In this document: piece by piece, positions 1 to 9,095 of the stretch
How the letters are laid out: the number at the start of each line of letters is the position of its first letter
Position numbering within the stretch: the stretch's first letter is position 1
Assembly: GCA_017549565.1 (NCBI GenBank)
Contig: JAFYUI010000021.1
Span: 1-56,217, forward strand
DNA: 56,217 bases
Direction: 5' to 3'
Source of the DNA: Clostridia bacterium
GTDB lineage: Bacteria > Bacillota > Clostridia > Oscillospirales > Acutalibacteraceae
The notes under the pieces: generated by a model
The model's input: only the letters and a program-made list of their open reading frames with translations
Database searches by the model: none
What the model was told of the DNA's origin: nothing
Translations under genes and position numbers: made by a program

Positions 1-3000
1 ACAAACAGCCGTTTTTGAAATAACCATATTGGTACATTCATCAAGCACAATTGCCGATTCGGTCGACTGCATAATCTTGCCATCTTCGTATAAATAATTA
101 TACTCTTTTTGCGCCAAAATGTCAATTGAACGAACAATATTACCCTGTCCGTCGTAGACGTATTTATAGTAGGCGGTTAAAACACCGTCCTTATCAAACC
201 ACTTTTCAGCAATCATTTGACCAATACCGTTATAGGTTGCGGTCATTTTATCACCGTTGGCATAGGTCATTTCTTTAAGACGACCGTTACCGTTTTTGTA
301 GGTGTACTTAATAAGATTAATATCTTCATTATTTTCATCACCCTTTACGGCAATGGCTTCAAGATTATGGAAAGCATTATATTTAAGCGCATATTCAAGA
401 CCGTCACCGCGAACAATTTGGGTAAGGTTATCAAACGAATCGTAGTTGTAAGAAACATTTGCAATTTCTTCATCTAAAGCATTTTTGCTTGTCACCTTGG
501 TTGTTCTGCCCAATTCATCATATTCATAGGCGGTTTTATTGCCACATCGGTCAATTACTTCTTCATTTCTTGAAGTTTCTTCATCAACTGTATATTTTGT
601 TATATTACCTCTTGCATCGGTTTCGCGAATTAAATTGTTACCCGCATCGTTTCCACAAATACAATTAGTGTCGGCATTAAAAGCAAACGCACGGTAAATT
701 GTACCAAACTCACCGTCAGTAAAGGTGGTTTCGGTAAGAGTATTGCCGTATTTATCGATAAGTTCCTTAAAACCGTTATCTTCTTCCGTTGTTGCGGTTT
801 CTGCTGCGGTTTCTGTGTTATCGGTGGTTGTTGTATCGGTATCTGCATCTTCGGTTTCATCTTTGAAATCGGCGTCAGAAAGGCCTGTTTCAATGCTGTT
901 GCGAATTAACTGAATATCATCAAAATAAGCTACACCACTGTTATAGTCATATTCGCAAAATACCTCAATATATTCTACCTTAGCGTACTTATTCTTTGCA
1001 AACTGAACCGATGCCAACTGCCATTCTTCAGTACAGGGTGAAAAGTCAGCAAAATATGGGTCGGTTTCGCCGTTGCTGTACTTAACAACCGCACGAAGTC
1101 TGAAGGTGGGCTTACAGTCACTGTCTTGCGCGTGTGTTGGAAGTCCCCAACCCTTTGCCCAACCTGAAAGGGTAAAGGTTTCTCTTGTGCCGGCATTTGT
1201 TTTTACATATACCTTTTGATAAGCATAGCACTTTTTATCAAGGTTTCCTATAATGCTCATTGCTTTATTCATATTAAAGCGTGTAATCGAATTATAATAA
1301 GCGCCATTTTTATTCCATGCTGTATCAAGTTCGAAGTTGCCGTTTTCAAGCATATTATATGCATTGGCAAACGGATTATTTTCAAGCTGAGGCGCATTGA
1401 AATATACGGTACCCTTGCCGTTTACAAGCAACTGAACAACTACACTTTGTTCGGTTGATAATTCAAAAGGAACAACAAGGCGAATGAATTCGCTATCTTT
1501 TTTACTAATACATTCACTTACACCAATCACTGTGCCATCAGTTGTTGTTACACGGATATAGGCGCCATTTTGTTCGGCATCTGTAATATTTGTTATGGGT
1601 TTCACGTAAGCCGAAAATGTATATTCACCTGCGGGTAAAACATTTGTTACCTGATATACACCATTTTCAACACATGCTGTATTGGTTTTTATGCAAAGCA
1701 CCTTTTTACCAAATTTTGCAGCCGTTTCATCAGTATAATTGTTGATATAAATATCGCCACAGTTACAAGCCATACTTGGCCATGCGCCAAGACTTTCAAA
1801 GCTATGACCCACAAGTAAATTGTTGATATTGCTTACAACACCTGCACCACCATCGCCCGAATGTGGGTTAATGCCACTTTCTTCACCGTTGGCTCCCATA
1901 TTACCCTTATCTTCGGAATATACATATTCACTAATGATATTACCATCATCATCAAAGGTATAAACAGTTTTGATCACATTGTTTTCGGCTTCATCACCAT
2001 CGGCTTGTTCGGTTGTTTCAACAACCGTTCTGCCCGATGCGGCAGAGTATGAATAGCTTGAGGTATTACCCATTACAAACTCACCATTTTGGGCGCCGTA
2101 TTCAGTAACGCTTTCAACACGCTCGCCATTAAAGGTATATTCCACCTTATATACGGGGCTGTTGTTTGAATCTGACAAAATAATTTCCTTGGGTTTATTA
2201 AGCAAATATGTGATGACTGCTTTTGTCCCGTCAGGATAGGTCACCGATGAAAGCAAATCGCCGTTATAAGAATATTCTATGTTACTACCATCCGGCGCAG
2301 TAATTTCAGTTAAAAAGCTACCGCTATAATTAAAGGCAAATTCACGACCTGCACCATCCACAATCGAACTAATTTTACCATCAATATAGTTAATTAACAT
2401 TTTATTATTATCGTCGGCAATACTTATAAGTCGACCGTTTGCATCGAACTGATAAACTTCTTCGCCTTGTTTTAAAATGCGTTTAACATAATCGTATGAC
2501 ATATCGCTATCTTCTTCGGGCTTATAAAGCGGATAACATTGTGTATTGCTGTCACAACGTACAGTTTCTTTGCTTTCTTTAAGATAAGTTGCATCACCGT
2601 TTTCGCTGATATAAACATACTCATCACCTTTTTTAACAATGCTTTGCATAACATTAAGCTTAAAGCCCTTACCAAGCTTCATACTTCCGAAATATGCACT
2701 ATCAAGCTTTATCAAACTATTTGCAGTGTAATTATAATCTGACAACGCACTGTTATAAAGGTGTTTGATAGTTACGGGCATACGGTTGCCGCCCCAAGCA
2801 AAGTCTTCCGACTCAAGCATTAAGTTGCCACACTGCAAATCAATGCTACCTTGACCAAATTTGCCAAGTTCGTGTGTGTGGGTGCGGTATGAAGTATTTA
2901 CACCATAGGTTGATTCATAAGTAACCACAATTTGCGGCGCAAACTTATTATTACATTCACTGCCGTAAAGCACAACATTGCTTTCACACGCTGTACATTC

Positions 3001-4677
3001 GCCAATAGTTTTTAAAACAAGATTATGTGATGTGATTTCGTTCTTGATAAAAGCATCCATTAAGCTTGTAATATCAAAGCTATAGCATATTTCCGCATTG
3101 TTTTCGCTGCTTCCCGGCTTCATCAAAGCAAAATCAATAAGATTTTCGTCAAATTCGTCTGTAAAGTTTTCTGAACCAATTTCTTCGGTGACGTGGTAAA
3201 GCCCCAACTTATTACACGAAGCTTGCAAGTATGAGCTTGAGTGTTGGAAAAATTTAAGCTCTGCTTTTTTAATGCGTGGGTTATTAGGTAAACTTGGCAT
3301 TTCAAGGTTCATATATAATCGGTTGTTTTCATAACGATCCGAAATTGCACCCTCGTAAACAACACCGACATCATAATCACCAGTTTTCGAACTAAACGCC
3401 CTAACTGTAAAATAATAAATTTCGCCGCCCTTTAGTGTTGCAGTCATAGCAAAGTTGGGCTTGCGTTCATCATCGCCTCTTGTGATTATATGACCGAAAG
3501 CATCATACAATGCGCCCACTGTATCCAAAGAACCGTGTGTAGCTATAGTATAATTACCTGTTCCGGCTTTGGTTTCAAATCTATAACAAACGGTTTCACC
3601 CGAACGTGTTATGCTATCCTGCATCCAATCACCAACGCAAATTTCTTTGGCACAACACGCAAACGACTCATTGGGTGCGCCTGTGCCCACATCAGTTTTA
3701 ATGTCACATGCAACTGTACCAACTGTATGTGCTGTGCCGCTTAAAAGGGTGCCATTAGTCCAACCGTATGTTATAATTGGTGTATCTGTCGAAAGTCTGA
3801 TTTGCGGGTCAATAACAATGGGGAAAGCACGTTTTTCATCATTTAACCAGGCACCGTCAGCTTTAACAGTTAAATAAACATCATCCTCGTTCGCAGCCCT
3901 CATTTCATATGAAACCTTCGAAGATGTTGCACCGTTTGCATCCACCATAAACGGCGCCGGGATGTAAAACACTTCGTTACCGTGTTCTTTGCTTAAAAAA
4001 GTGATTCGTTTGTTTTCTTCTTCAAATTTCGCAACAACATTTTCACATTTCAAAATAAATGGATAACGGTATGAAGCTAATTTTTCCTTAATGACGATGT
4101 TTTCTTTAACACCGTCCGACTCAACCGAATATTCATAATCGGTTGCTGCCTCAATGTTAGAAAAGTTAACCACATCAATATCCGAAAAATCGAATTTTCT
4201 GCGAACATTGGGTTTTACACCTTTGTTTTTTTGTTTTTTATTTTTTCTTGCCAAAACCGTAACACGGTGCATACCGTTTTCAATAGAAAACAGCTCATCG
4301 TTAGTTTCTTCTTGGCTGAATTTGGCAATAAATCCATTCTTGCTGTTAATTAAATGCTTGTGTTCGCCATCTTCAACAAGTGTATTATCCACTTCATCGA
4401 ATTCCTTGGTTTCTTCGTTGAACGCATGAACAGCTTTTGAATAAATTACTGCCTGTTCTGTTCCGTCGGCCATACGATAAACCTTACGGTTTCCTTTTCT
4501 AAGATCAACAATTTCTTTTTTATGGATATTTTCTTTAGGTTCAGCTTCACCCTTTAAGGCAATATCCTCGTTTTTAATCACTTCAGAAAGCTCATTATTT
4601 TCCTTTTCGGCTTTTTCTAAAGTGATATTTTCAGGTGCAAGATAAATTTCATGTGCACCAATTTTAATTTCGTCCAT
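1..4677 (-). CDS. Giant Rhs/YD-repeat protein, 3' end beyond window
   Basis: An uninterrupted frame of 1,559 codons starts at the ATG at 4677, behind an AAGGAGG ribosome site, and leaves the window without a stop. The N-terminal ~150 residues are charged and show no signal peptide or membrane segment. A DNRLRE-like region follows (about residues 400-620), then YD repeats (about 740-890), two jelly-roll carbohydrate-binding-like modules (about 940-1270), an acidic Thr-rich linker (about 1275-1310), and YD repeats again to the edge. Rhs proteins form a beta-cocoon around a C-terminal toxin; that tip and its immunity gene would lie to the left. Family assignment is firm. The export route is unclear because no Sec signal is visible. 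Two terminators lie upstream, so it probably has its own promoter near the palindrome at 4773-4803. Confidence 0.88.
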   Translation of the reverse strand, partial: MDEIKIGAHEIYLAPENITLEKAEKENNELSEVIKNEDIALKGEAEPKENIHKKEIVDLRKGNRKVYRMADGTEQAVIYSKAVHAFNEETKEFDEVDNTLVEDGEHKHLINSKNGFIAKFSQEETNDELFSIENGMHRVTVLARKNKKQKNKGVKPNVRRKFDFSDIDVVNFSNIEAATDYEYSVESDGVKENIVIKEKLASYRYPFILKCENVVAKFEEENKRITFLSKEHGNEVFYIPAPFMVDANGATSSKVSYEMRAANEDDVYLTVKADGAWLNDEKRAFPIVIDPQIRLSTDTPIITYGWTNGTLLSGTAHTVGTVACDIKTDVGTGAPNESFACCAKEICVGDWMQDSITRSGETVCYRFETKAGTGNYTIATHGSLDTVGALYDAFGHIITRGDDERKPNFAMTATLKGGEIYYFTVRAFSSKTGDYDVGVVYEGAISDRYENNRLYMNLEMPSLPNNPRIKKAELKFFQHSSSYLQASCNKLGLYHVTEEIGSENFTDEFDENLIDFALMKPGSSENNAEICYSFDITSLMDAFIKNEITSHNLVLKTIGECTACESNVVLYGSECNNKFAPQIVVTYESTYGVNTSYRTHTHELGKFGQGSIDLQCGNLMLESEDFAWGGNRMPVTIKHLYNSALSDYNYTANSLIKLDSAYFGSMKLGKGFKLNVMQSIVKKGDEYVYISENGDATYLKESKETVRCDSNTQCYPLYKPEEDSDMSYDYVKRILKQGEEVYQFDANGRLISIADDNNKMLINYIDGKISSIVDGAGREFAFNYSGSFLTEITAPDGSNIEYSYNGDLLSSVTYPDGTKAVITYLLNKPKEIILSDSNNSPVYKVEYTFNGERVESVTEYGAQNGEFVMGNTSSYSYSAASGRTVVETTEQADGDEAENNVIKTVYTFDDDGNIISEYVYSEDKGNMGANGEESGINPHSGDGGAGVVSNINNLLVGHSFESLGAWPSMACNCGDIYINNYTDETAAKFGKKVLCIKTNTACVENGVYQVTNVLPAGEYTFSAYVKPITNITDAEQNGAYIRVTTTDGTVIGVSECISKKDSEFIRLVVPFELSTEQSVVVQLLVNGKGTVYFNAPQLENNPFANAYNMLENGNFELDTAWNKNGAYYNSITRFNMNKAMSIIGNLDKKCYAYQKVYVKTNAGTRETFTLSGWAKGWGLPTHAQDSDCKPTFRLRAVVKYSNGETDPYFADFSPCTEEWQLASVQFAKNKYAKVEYIEVFCEYDYNSGVAYFDDIQLIRNSIETGLSDADFKDETEDADTDTTTTDNTETAAETATTEEDNGFKELIDKYGNTLTETTFTDGEFGTIYRAFAFNADTNCICGNDAGNNLIRETDARGNITKYTVDEETSRNEEVIDRCGNKTAYEYDELGRTTKVTSKNALDEEIANVSYNYDSFDNLTQIVRGDGLEYALKYNAFHNLEAIAVKGDENNEDINLIKYTYKNGNGRLKEMTYANGDKMTATYNGIGQMIAEKWFDKDGVLTAYYKYVYDGQGNIVRSIDILAQKEYNYLYEDGKIMQSTESAIVLDECTNMVISKTAVC

Positions 4678-4749
4678 ATTTCTGGACCTCCTTTTTTAAT
4701 ATTTTTTTATTTTTTAATGTATTTTTTGAAATCAGCGTCCCGATTTCTC

Positions 4750-4805
4750 ACAGCTGCAAGCACATTTTATAATTTAACCCTGACAGTTTTTGTCAGGGTT
4801 AAAAA
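4750..4805 (-). repeat. Direct repeat copy 1 with palindrome (possible operator)
   Basis: This block contains the perfect 13-bp inverted repeat TTTAACCCTGACA (4773-4785), a 5-nt centre GTTTT, then TGTCAGGGTTAAA (4791-4803). At fixed distance it also contains ACAGCTGCAA (4750-4759). A second copy with the same spacing lies at 8466-8522, and the core recurs at 13790-13824. The block sits about 95 bp upstream of the rhs start. It could be an operator, a recombination site, or both. Confidence 0.6.
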
Positions 4806-4821
4806 TTTCTTATAGAAAAAT

Positions 4822-4851
4822 AAAAAAAGCGGTCAGCTTTTACACTGACCG
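4822..4851 (-). terminator. Rho-independent terminator
   Basis: The stem CGGTCAG/CTGACCG (4830-4836 with 4845-4851) is followed on the minus strand by a run of seven T (complement of 4822-4828). It ends the orphan-rhs/immunity transcript. Together with the next hairpin it insulates the rhs gene downstream. The 4678-5009 interval holds only these hairpins and the palindrome. Confidence 0.8.
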
Positions 4852-4895
4852 TCGCAAACATATTTATAATATGCGGTGAGAGATTTTTTCAATAG

Positions 4896-4923
4896 AAAAG
4901 GCGGTAGACTTTCGCCTACCGCC
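4896..4923 (-). terminator. Second terminator-like hairpin
   Basis: The 8-bp stem GGCGGTAG/CTACCGCC (4900-4907 with 4916-4923) has an 8-nt loop and is followed on the minus strand by TTTTC. It lies about 90 bp after the stop of the immunity gene and makes a tandem terminator with the hairpin at 4830-4851. Confidence 0.6.
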
Positions 4924-5009
4924 CCAATAAATTAAGAAAGAAAAATTAGCATGTAAAGTTTAATTGTTCATCAAGACATAGAACCGTCATCCTTGCGTTC
5001 TTTGTTCAC

Positions 5010-5720
5010 TTATTGCTGTTTCAAATCAATTACAGCAATATCTTGTTCTTTTGTAATTAAAGGAAATGTAGAATATTCGTAAAATTCTAACACCATATCT
5101 CTTTCATTGTAAACACAACAATAATCATGCCAAAACGATAAATTAAAATTCATTTTTTGTTCGGATATTATCGCGTTATTTTTGTAATCTATCCACTGAC
5201 ACGTATTTTCTTCTCCGTTATATATAACGCAATATTCATCAGTTGCATACAAAATTCGCTTGCTTCCTTTCACTTCAAAAACAATGTTAGCTGTCGAAGT
5301 TTCTTTATCCAATTTATATAAGCGGTCGCCAACCATACGATTTAAATGATGGCGGAACATATTTTGACCGTTGTAACAATGCACAACTATATATTTTTCT
5401 GATAAAATTGCTGTGTCACGCCAATCAGACTTCAACTTTGATTCATTTTCCGTTTTGAAAGTCATAACAGTTTCCAAATTTCCGTTATCTGAAATTAAAA
5501 TTTCAAAATTTTCTCCAAAACAAACACTATAATTATCCGATATTTCGCCCTTGGTATGATAATCAAGTTCGGAAGACATTACACCCATGTTTGAGAAATA
5601 TTCAACATATACATTATAGTAAAGAAATTGAATTAAGAAAACTGTAACCGGAATGACAACAATTGCAGCCAAGGTTAATAAAACAAGTTTTTTTATTGAT
5701 AATTTTCTAAGTCTTGACAC
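5010..5720 (-). CDS. Membrane-anchored putative immunity protein of the orphan Rhs tip
   Basis: This is a 236-residue protein starting at GTG 5720, nine bases after AAGGAG. It has a basic N-terminus and one strong hydrophobic helix (about residues 12-33), then a soluble region of about 200 residues predicted to lie outside. I recognise no family. Its place, 24 bp downstream of the orphan Rhs toxin tip in the same transcript, is the usual position of an immunity gene. The single membrane anchor with an external domain would suit a toxin acting at the cell surface or entering from outside. The function is inferred from context only. It could also be an unrelated anchored lipoprotein-like protein. 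Confidence 0.55.
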   Translation of the reverse strand: MSRLRKLSIKKLVLLTLAAIVVIPVTVFLIQFLYYNVYVEYFSNMGVMSSELDYHTKGEISDNYSVCFGENFEILISDNGNLETVMTFKTENESKLKSDWRDTAILSEKYIVVHCYNGQNMFRHHLNRMVGDRLYKLDKETSTANIVFEVKGSKRILYATDEYCVIYNGEENTCQWIDYKNNAIISEQKMNFNLSFWHDYCCVYNERDMVLEFYEYSTFPLITKEQDIAVIDLKQQ

Positions 5721-5744
5721 GGTGAATCACTCCTTATTTAAAAA

Positions 5745-6539
5745 TCATCTAAACCAATATCCAACAATCATTTTTCGATTACTAATAAGTTTTGATAATG
5801 AAGTTGCACTATTGCGCTCCGAATAACCATTTAATGAATAAAAGTTTTTACCATCATATTTAATCATAAACGTGTGCAATTTCCCAATATTGCCAGAATT
5901 CCAACACGAAATTATTCCATACTTATATTCTTTTACTTTGTTTTGCAATTCACTTATTGAAAAAGTTATGCCATATTTTAAACCCGCAAAAGCAAAACAA
6001 GACCATAATTTAGTTGGCGAACTTCCAAGGAAACCACATCCCATCACATATCCAGATAATTCAAACTGTAATGCAAGAGATGAGAGTGTTCGGGTTTTTC
6101 TTTTGCACCGCAATACGTTATATACCGCAATTAGTTCACATCCACATTTGTCAAGTTTTTCCCATCCAAGCATCCATTTCTTATATAAGCCTTGATTATC
6201 TATACACTTAGTGATCGGTGAGTTTTTTTCAAGCTTATTATTGTTTTTGAAATTAGAAATTGCTTTTGCAACCATAGGCAAAACATAAGCACCACCTGTA
6301 CCAGCATACGGGGTGGAAATAATAATATCAAAAACACTTGAAGTAATCATTCCCTTAATTACTTTAATGGCATTTTTTATAAACGTAGGTAATTTCCCAT
6401 TGATATCCATCATAGAAATTGGAGAATCAAAACAATACGAATAAATATTTTGCACCTCAAGAATTACCATTTCCACCATATCCCCATTCACAAACCTACC
6501 AACTTGTGGGTCGTAATAGCGTGATTGGAGATAATACAT
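5745..6539 (-). CDS. Orphan Rhs C-terminal tip with papain-like cysteine peptidase domain
   Basis: The 264-residue frame opens with the end of the Rhs core (YYLQSRYYDPQVGRFVNGD and a downstream SYCFDSPISMMDINGK), the conserved junction before Rhs toxins. The frame reads back a further ~27 codons, encoding CVDEIG directly upstream of the Met, so it is a severed tip and not a full rhs gene. After a hydrophobic stretch (about residues 55-85) comes a ~135-residue domain with Cys in KCGCELIAVYN, a later HTFMIKYDG and an Asn in SLNGY. That is the Cys/His/Asn order of papain-like (C39-type) peptidases. It has its own sigma-A promoter at 6624-6652, so it may be expressed without the cocoon. Toxin activity is inferred. 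Confidence 0.65.
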   Translation of the reverse strand: MYYLQSRYYDPQVGRFVNGDMVEMVILEVQNIYSYCFDSPISMMDINGKLPTFIKNAIKVIKGMITSSVFDIIISTPYAGTGGAYVLPMVAKAISNFKNNNKLEKNSPITKCIDNQGLYKKWMLGWEKLDKCGCELIAVYNVLRCKRKTRTLSSLALQFELSGYVMGCGFLGSSPTKLWSCFAFAGLKYGITFSISELQNKVKEYKYGIISCWNSGNIGKLHTFMIKYDGKNFYSLNGYSERNSATSLSKLISNRKMIVGYWFR

Positions 6540-6623
6540 CCCAATTTCATCGACACAATAGTACCTACATTTTGGGGGATATAATTTAACTTTATAAACA
6601 GTATAAACAGTGTTTGTATTTTT

Positions 6624-6652
6624 ATTATATCCTATTTAAAAGTTTATGTAAA
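6624..6652 (-). promoter_or_regulatory. Sigma-A promoter for orphan Rhs tip
   Basis: On the minus strand TTTACA (6647-6652) and TATAAT (6624-6629) are separated by exactly 17 bp. The predicted start site, near 6617, is about 78 bp before the ATG at 6539. Confidence 0.75.
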
Positions 6653-6700
6653 GTAAAAAATAGGCAGAACGAACAATTTCCGTCTGCCTATTTTAAAATA

Positions 6701-8293
6701 TTATATTTCATCAAATGAATATGTTATTGCAATGTCGCGATATGGGCCATCCTCTGTTACAACAGCTTCGCCAACCTCTATTTTTTTAATTAGCTTTGAA
6801 ACTATTTCATCATCAAGCTTTTCAATGTTTAAAAAATTATTTAACAATTCGTCGATTTCATTTTCATCAACATTATAATCGGTTTCACCACATTCAACCA
6901 TAGCCAAGCGTTGTGCCAATTCGCGTTGCCTTGCTATTAAATCGTTTAGCAAACTTGAATTTGCTGTTGAATTGAAGTTACCCTTATCTGAAGCTTTTCG
7001 AATTTCGGAAATGCTTTTTTTAACAAAAGAAAGCTCTTTAAAAATTTCTTCTTTTTCTTGCTCCGCCATTTCGGCGGTCTTATGTTCGATAAGATTTTGA
7101 CGCAAGCTTTCATAAACTTGTGAATTTTTAACCTCTTCAAAAAGCAACTTAATTCTCGTCAGCACTTCATCATATAAGTCATTATATATTACAACATGGT
7201 AATGCTTACACTTTTCGGGCTCTTCATAATGCTTAAAGCATTTAAACAAGCCCCTTTTTTCTCCCTTTTTTGTTTTTTGCGCAATTAAAGTCATTGCTGT
7301 GCCACATTCGGCGCAATAGACAAGTCCCTTAAACACGTTTTCAAAATTGTGTCGTTTATTATACTTTCGCGCCTGCAAAATTTGTTGAACCTTTTCAAAT
7401 GTTTCGTTATCAATAATTGCTTCGTGCCGGTTTGGAACAATGATATAATCCTCCCTTGGAATTGATACTTTTTGCTTTGTTTTATAGTTGATAATTTCGG
7501 TCTTATGGTTAACCATATCGCCCCTATAAACCGAATCTGAAAGCATAGCGCTAACCGTTACATACGACCAAAGTGTAGACGAATCTTCTTTGTTTAAATT
7601 CTTAATAAACCTTGTGTCACCGTTTTTAACCTTATGTGCCGATGGCGTCAAAATTCCAAGCTCTGTTAATTTTCGGGCAATTGCTAAAAAGCTTTCACCC
7701 TCTTGTGCAAGTTTAAAAATCATTTTAACAACCTCTGCGGCTTCTTCATCAACAATTAGATGATTTCGGTCGTTAGGGTCCTGTTTATAGCCAAATGGCG
7801 CTTGCCCTGACATATAATAACCCTTTAACGCTCTTTGCCGTCTTGCCATTTTTACCTTGCGGGATAAATCTTTGGCATACATATCGTTTAAAATATTTTT
7901 AAACGGTGCTATGTCATTGTCGTTACGCGATGTGTCTATACCGTCATTAACAGCAATATATCTTATTCGTTTTTGTGGGAAATAAACATCGGTAAAATAT
8001 CCTGTTTGAATATAATCCCTGCCTAATCTACTTAGGTCTTTGGTAATTACAAGGTTAACATTTCCCGCATCAATATCATTTAATATTCGCATAAATGCAG
8101 GTCGGTTAAAATTCAAACCCGAAAAGCCGTCATCAACATAAATATCGTAAATTTCAAATCCGTGCTCTATGCAATAGTCAGTCAACAACATTTTTTGTGT
8201 TTCAATACTGACACTGTCGCCTACCTGCTCATCATCCTTACTTAGTCGGCAATATATCGCTGTTTTATAAGTGGTGTTATTTTCGTACTGCAT
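6701..8293 (-). CDS. Large serine recombinase (TndX/TnpX-like)
   Basis: I place the start at ATG 8293, behind AGAAAGGAG; the frame extends to 8320 but lacks a site there. The protein is 530 residues. The N-terminal resolvase domain has the nucleophile Ser18 in YCRLSKDDE and the conserved TKDLSRLGRDY motif. The recombinase domain (about 160-300) contains GYYMSGQAPFGYK, followed by a zinc ribbon (CAECGTAM then two downstream Cys/His pairs, about 335-375) and a long coiled coil (about 400-450). All parts of an active integrase/excisionase of transposons and ICEs are present. Its start overlaps the end of the 54-codon gene upstream. No conjugation genes are in the window, so the element is partial or its remainder lies to the left. 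Confidence 0.9.
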   Translation of the reverse strand: MQYENNTTYKTAIYCRLSKDDEQVGDSVSIETQKMLLTDYCIEHGFEIYDIYVDDGFSGLNFNRPAFMRILNDIDAGNVNLVITKDLSRLGRDYIQTGYFTDVYFPQKRIRYIAVNDGIDTSRNDNDIAPFKNILNDMYAKDLSRKVKMARRQRALKGYYMSGQAPFGYKQDPNDRNHLIVDEEAAEVVKMIFKLAQEGESFLAIARKLTELGILTPSAHKVKNGDTRFIKNLNKEDSSTLWSYVTVSAMLSDSVYRGDMVNHKTEIINYKTKQKVSIPREDYIIVPNRHEAIIDNETFEKVQQILQARKYNKRHNFENVFKGLVYCAECGTAMTLIAQKTKKGEKRGLFKCFKHYEEPEKCKHYHVVIYNDLYDEVLTRIKLLFEEVKNSQVYESLRQNLIEHKTAEMAEQEKEEIFKELSFVKKSISEIRKASDKGNFNSTANSSLLNDLIARQRELAQRLAMVECGETDYNVDENEIDELLNNFLNIEKLDDEIVSKLIKKIEVGEAVVTEDGPYRDIAITYSFDEI

Positions 8294-8441
8294 ATTTTTC
8301 TCCTTTCTGTTGTGGCACAATTAAAAACGGGTGGTTTTCATTGTTTGTTGATGCGTTTGGCAATAAAAACGCTGTTAAAATTTTTTCCAAATTAAAACCA
8401 TCAGAATATTTTTCACTTATCCGCAATTTCGGTTTTCGCAT
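8277..8441 (-). CDS. Small protein (54 aa) upstream of the serine recombinase
   Basis: ATG at 8441 follows a strong AAGGAG site by eight bases. The frame encodes MRKPKLRISEKYSDGF and continues to TAA at 8277-8279, overlapping the recombinase start by 17 bases, so the two are translationally coupled. It is basic at the N-terminus with a short hydrophobic patch (LTAFLLP). I do not recognise a family. A small gene co-translated with a large serine recombinase could be a directionality factor or accessory protein, but nothing in the sequence proves it. Confidence 0.65.
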   Translation of the reverse strand: MRKPKLRISEKYSDGFNLEKILTAFLLPNASTNNENHPFLIVPQQKGEKYAVRK

Positions 8442-8465
8442 ATCGTTTTCTCCTTAATTATATTT

Positions 8466-8522
8466 ACAGCTGCAAACATAATATAAAAATTAACCCTGAC
8501 AACTACTGTCAGGGTTAAAAAA
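8466..8522 (-). repeat. Direct repeat copy 2 with palindrome; also terminator-like
   Basis: TTAACCCTGACA (8490-8501), a 5-nt centre ACTAC, and TGTCAGGGTTAA (8507-8518) form a perfect 12-bp inverted repeat. ACAGCTGCAA lies at 8466-8475, matching the 4750 copy without gaps over 36 bp. It sits between the CYTH stop (8528) and the small gene start (8441). On the minus strand it is followed by TTTTT, so it could also terminate the upstream operon. Confidence 0.65.
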
Positions 8523-8527
8523 CATTT

Positions 8528-9091
8528 TTAATAATTTTTTCTTCGTTCGAAAAAACGCTGGGACTTGCAAGCACCCTTATCAACACGCACCGATAACTCA
8601 TATGCCTCGTTTAAATGTTGCATTGCTACCAAAAATTCGGCAATATCATCTATAAGGGCTTGTGCCTTTTCTTCAGCCCCCTCAACATACTCAACCTCAA
8701 GCTCAAAATCCTCATATCCAAGATATAAATTTCTATCCAGCACCATTTCGCAATTTGAATCTTTATACATTACAATACGTTGTGTTACAAGCTCACCTTT
8801 GTTATGTAGCCCAAATGCGTTGAAAATTTGTGGGTGAAATTTTGTGGTCTCTGCCAAATCCACCTCAATACTAAGGTTAGGATGTCGGGTGTTGTGATTT
8901 TTAACGGTTGACTTATACTTGCCACCCTTTTCACGAATTCGGCAGGTAATGCCTTTTTTATTCATTGAAAAATCATCATCATCAAAATAATAATTGGTTT
9001 GGGTATTCATACGCAAATGTCTACATTTTAAAATTAAAATTGAAAGATATTCATCAACCGTCAGCATAATTTTCTTTTCATATTCAAGCAT
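8528..9091 (-). CDS. CYTH-domain protein
   Basis: This is a 187-residue protein, the last gene of the ACP/ligase operon. It has the features of the CYTH triphosphate tunnel fold: an N-terminal EYEKKIML motif (ExExK-like), CRIREKGGKYKSTVK (Arg/Lys-rich strands) and acidic strands ending in ELEVEYVEG. The family binds triphosphates or nucleotides (class IV adenylate cyclase, thiamine triphosphatase, inorganic triphosphatase). The AAGGAGG ribosome site at its start overlaps the last codons of the ligase gene 5 bp upstream, so the two are coupled. In this operon it might act on a nucleoside triphosphate or polyphosphorylated product. The substrate is unknown. Confidence 0.8.
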   Translation of the reverse strand: MLEYEKKIMLTVDEYLSILILKCRHLRMNTQTNYYFDDDDFSMNKKGITCRIREKGGKYKSTVKNHNTRHPNLSIEVDLAETTKFHPQIFNAFGLHNKGELVTQRIVMYKDSNCEMVLDRNLYLGYEDFELEVEYVEGAEEKAQALIDDIAEFLVAMQHLNEAYELSVRVDKGACKSQRFFERRKNY

Positions 9092-9095
9092 ATTT

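Noticed and set aside
217-3877. Several plus- and minus-strand frames of 60-90 codons inside the rhs region
   Set aside because: All are shadows of the single 1,559-codon open frame on the minus strand, which is missed when a stop codon inside the window is required.
4773-4803. Palindrome as a simple terminator
   Set aside because: Two good terminators already lie upstream on the same strand, and the matching dyad at 13790 is directly before a gene start after another terminator. A dual role remains possible for the 8490 copy.
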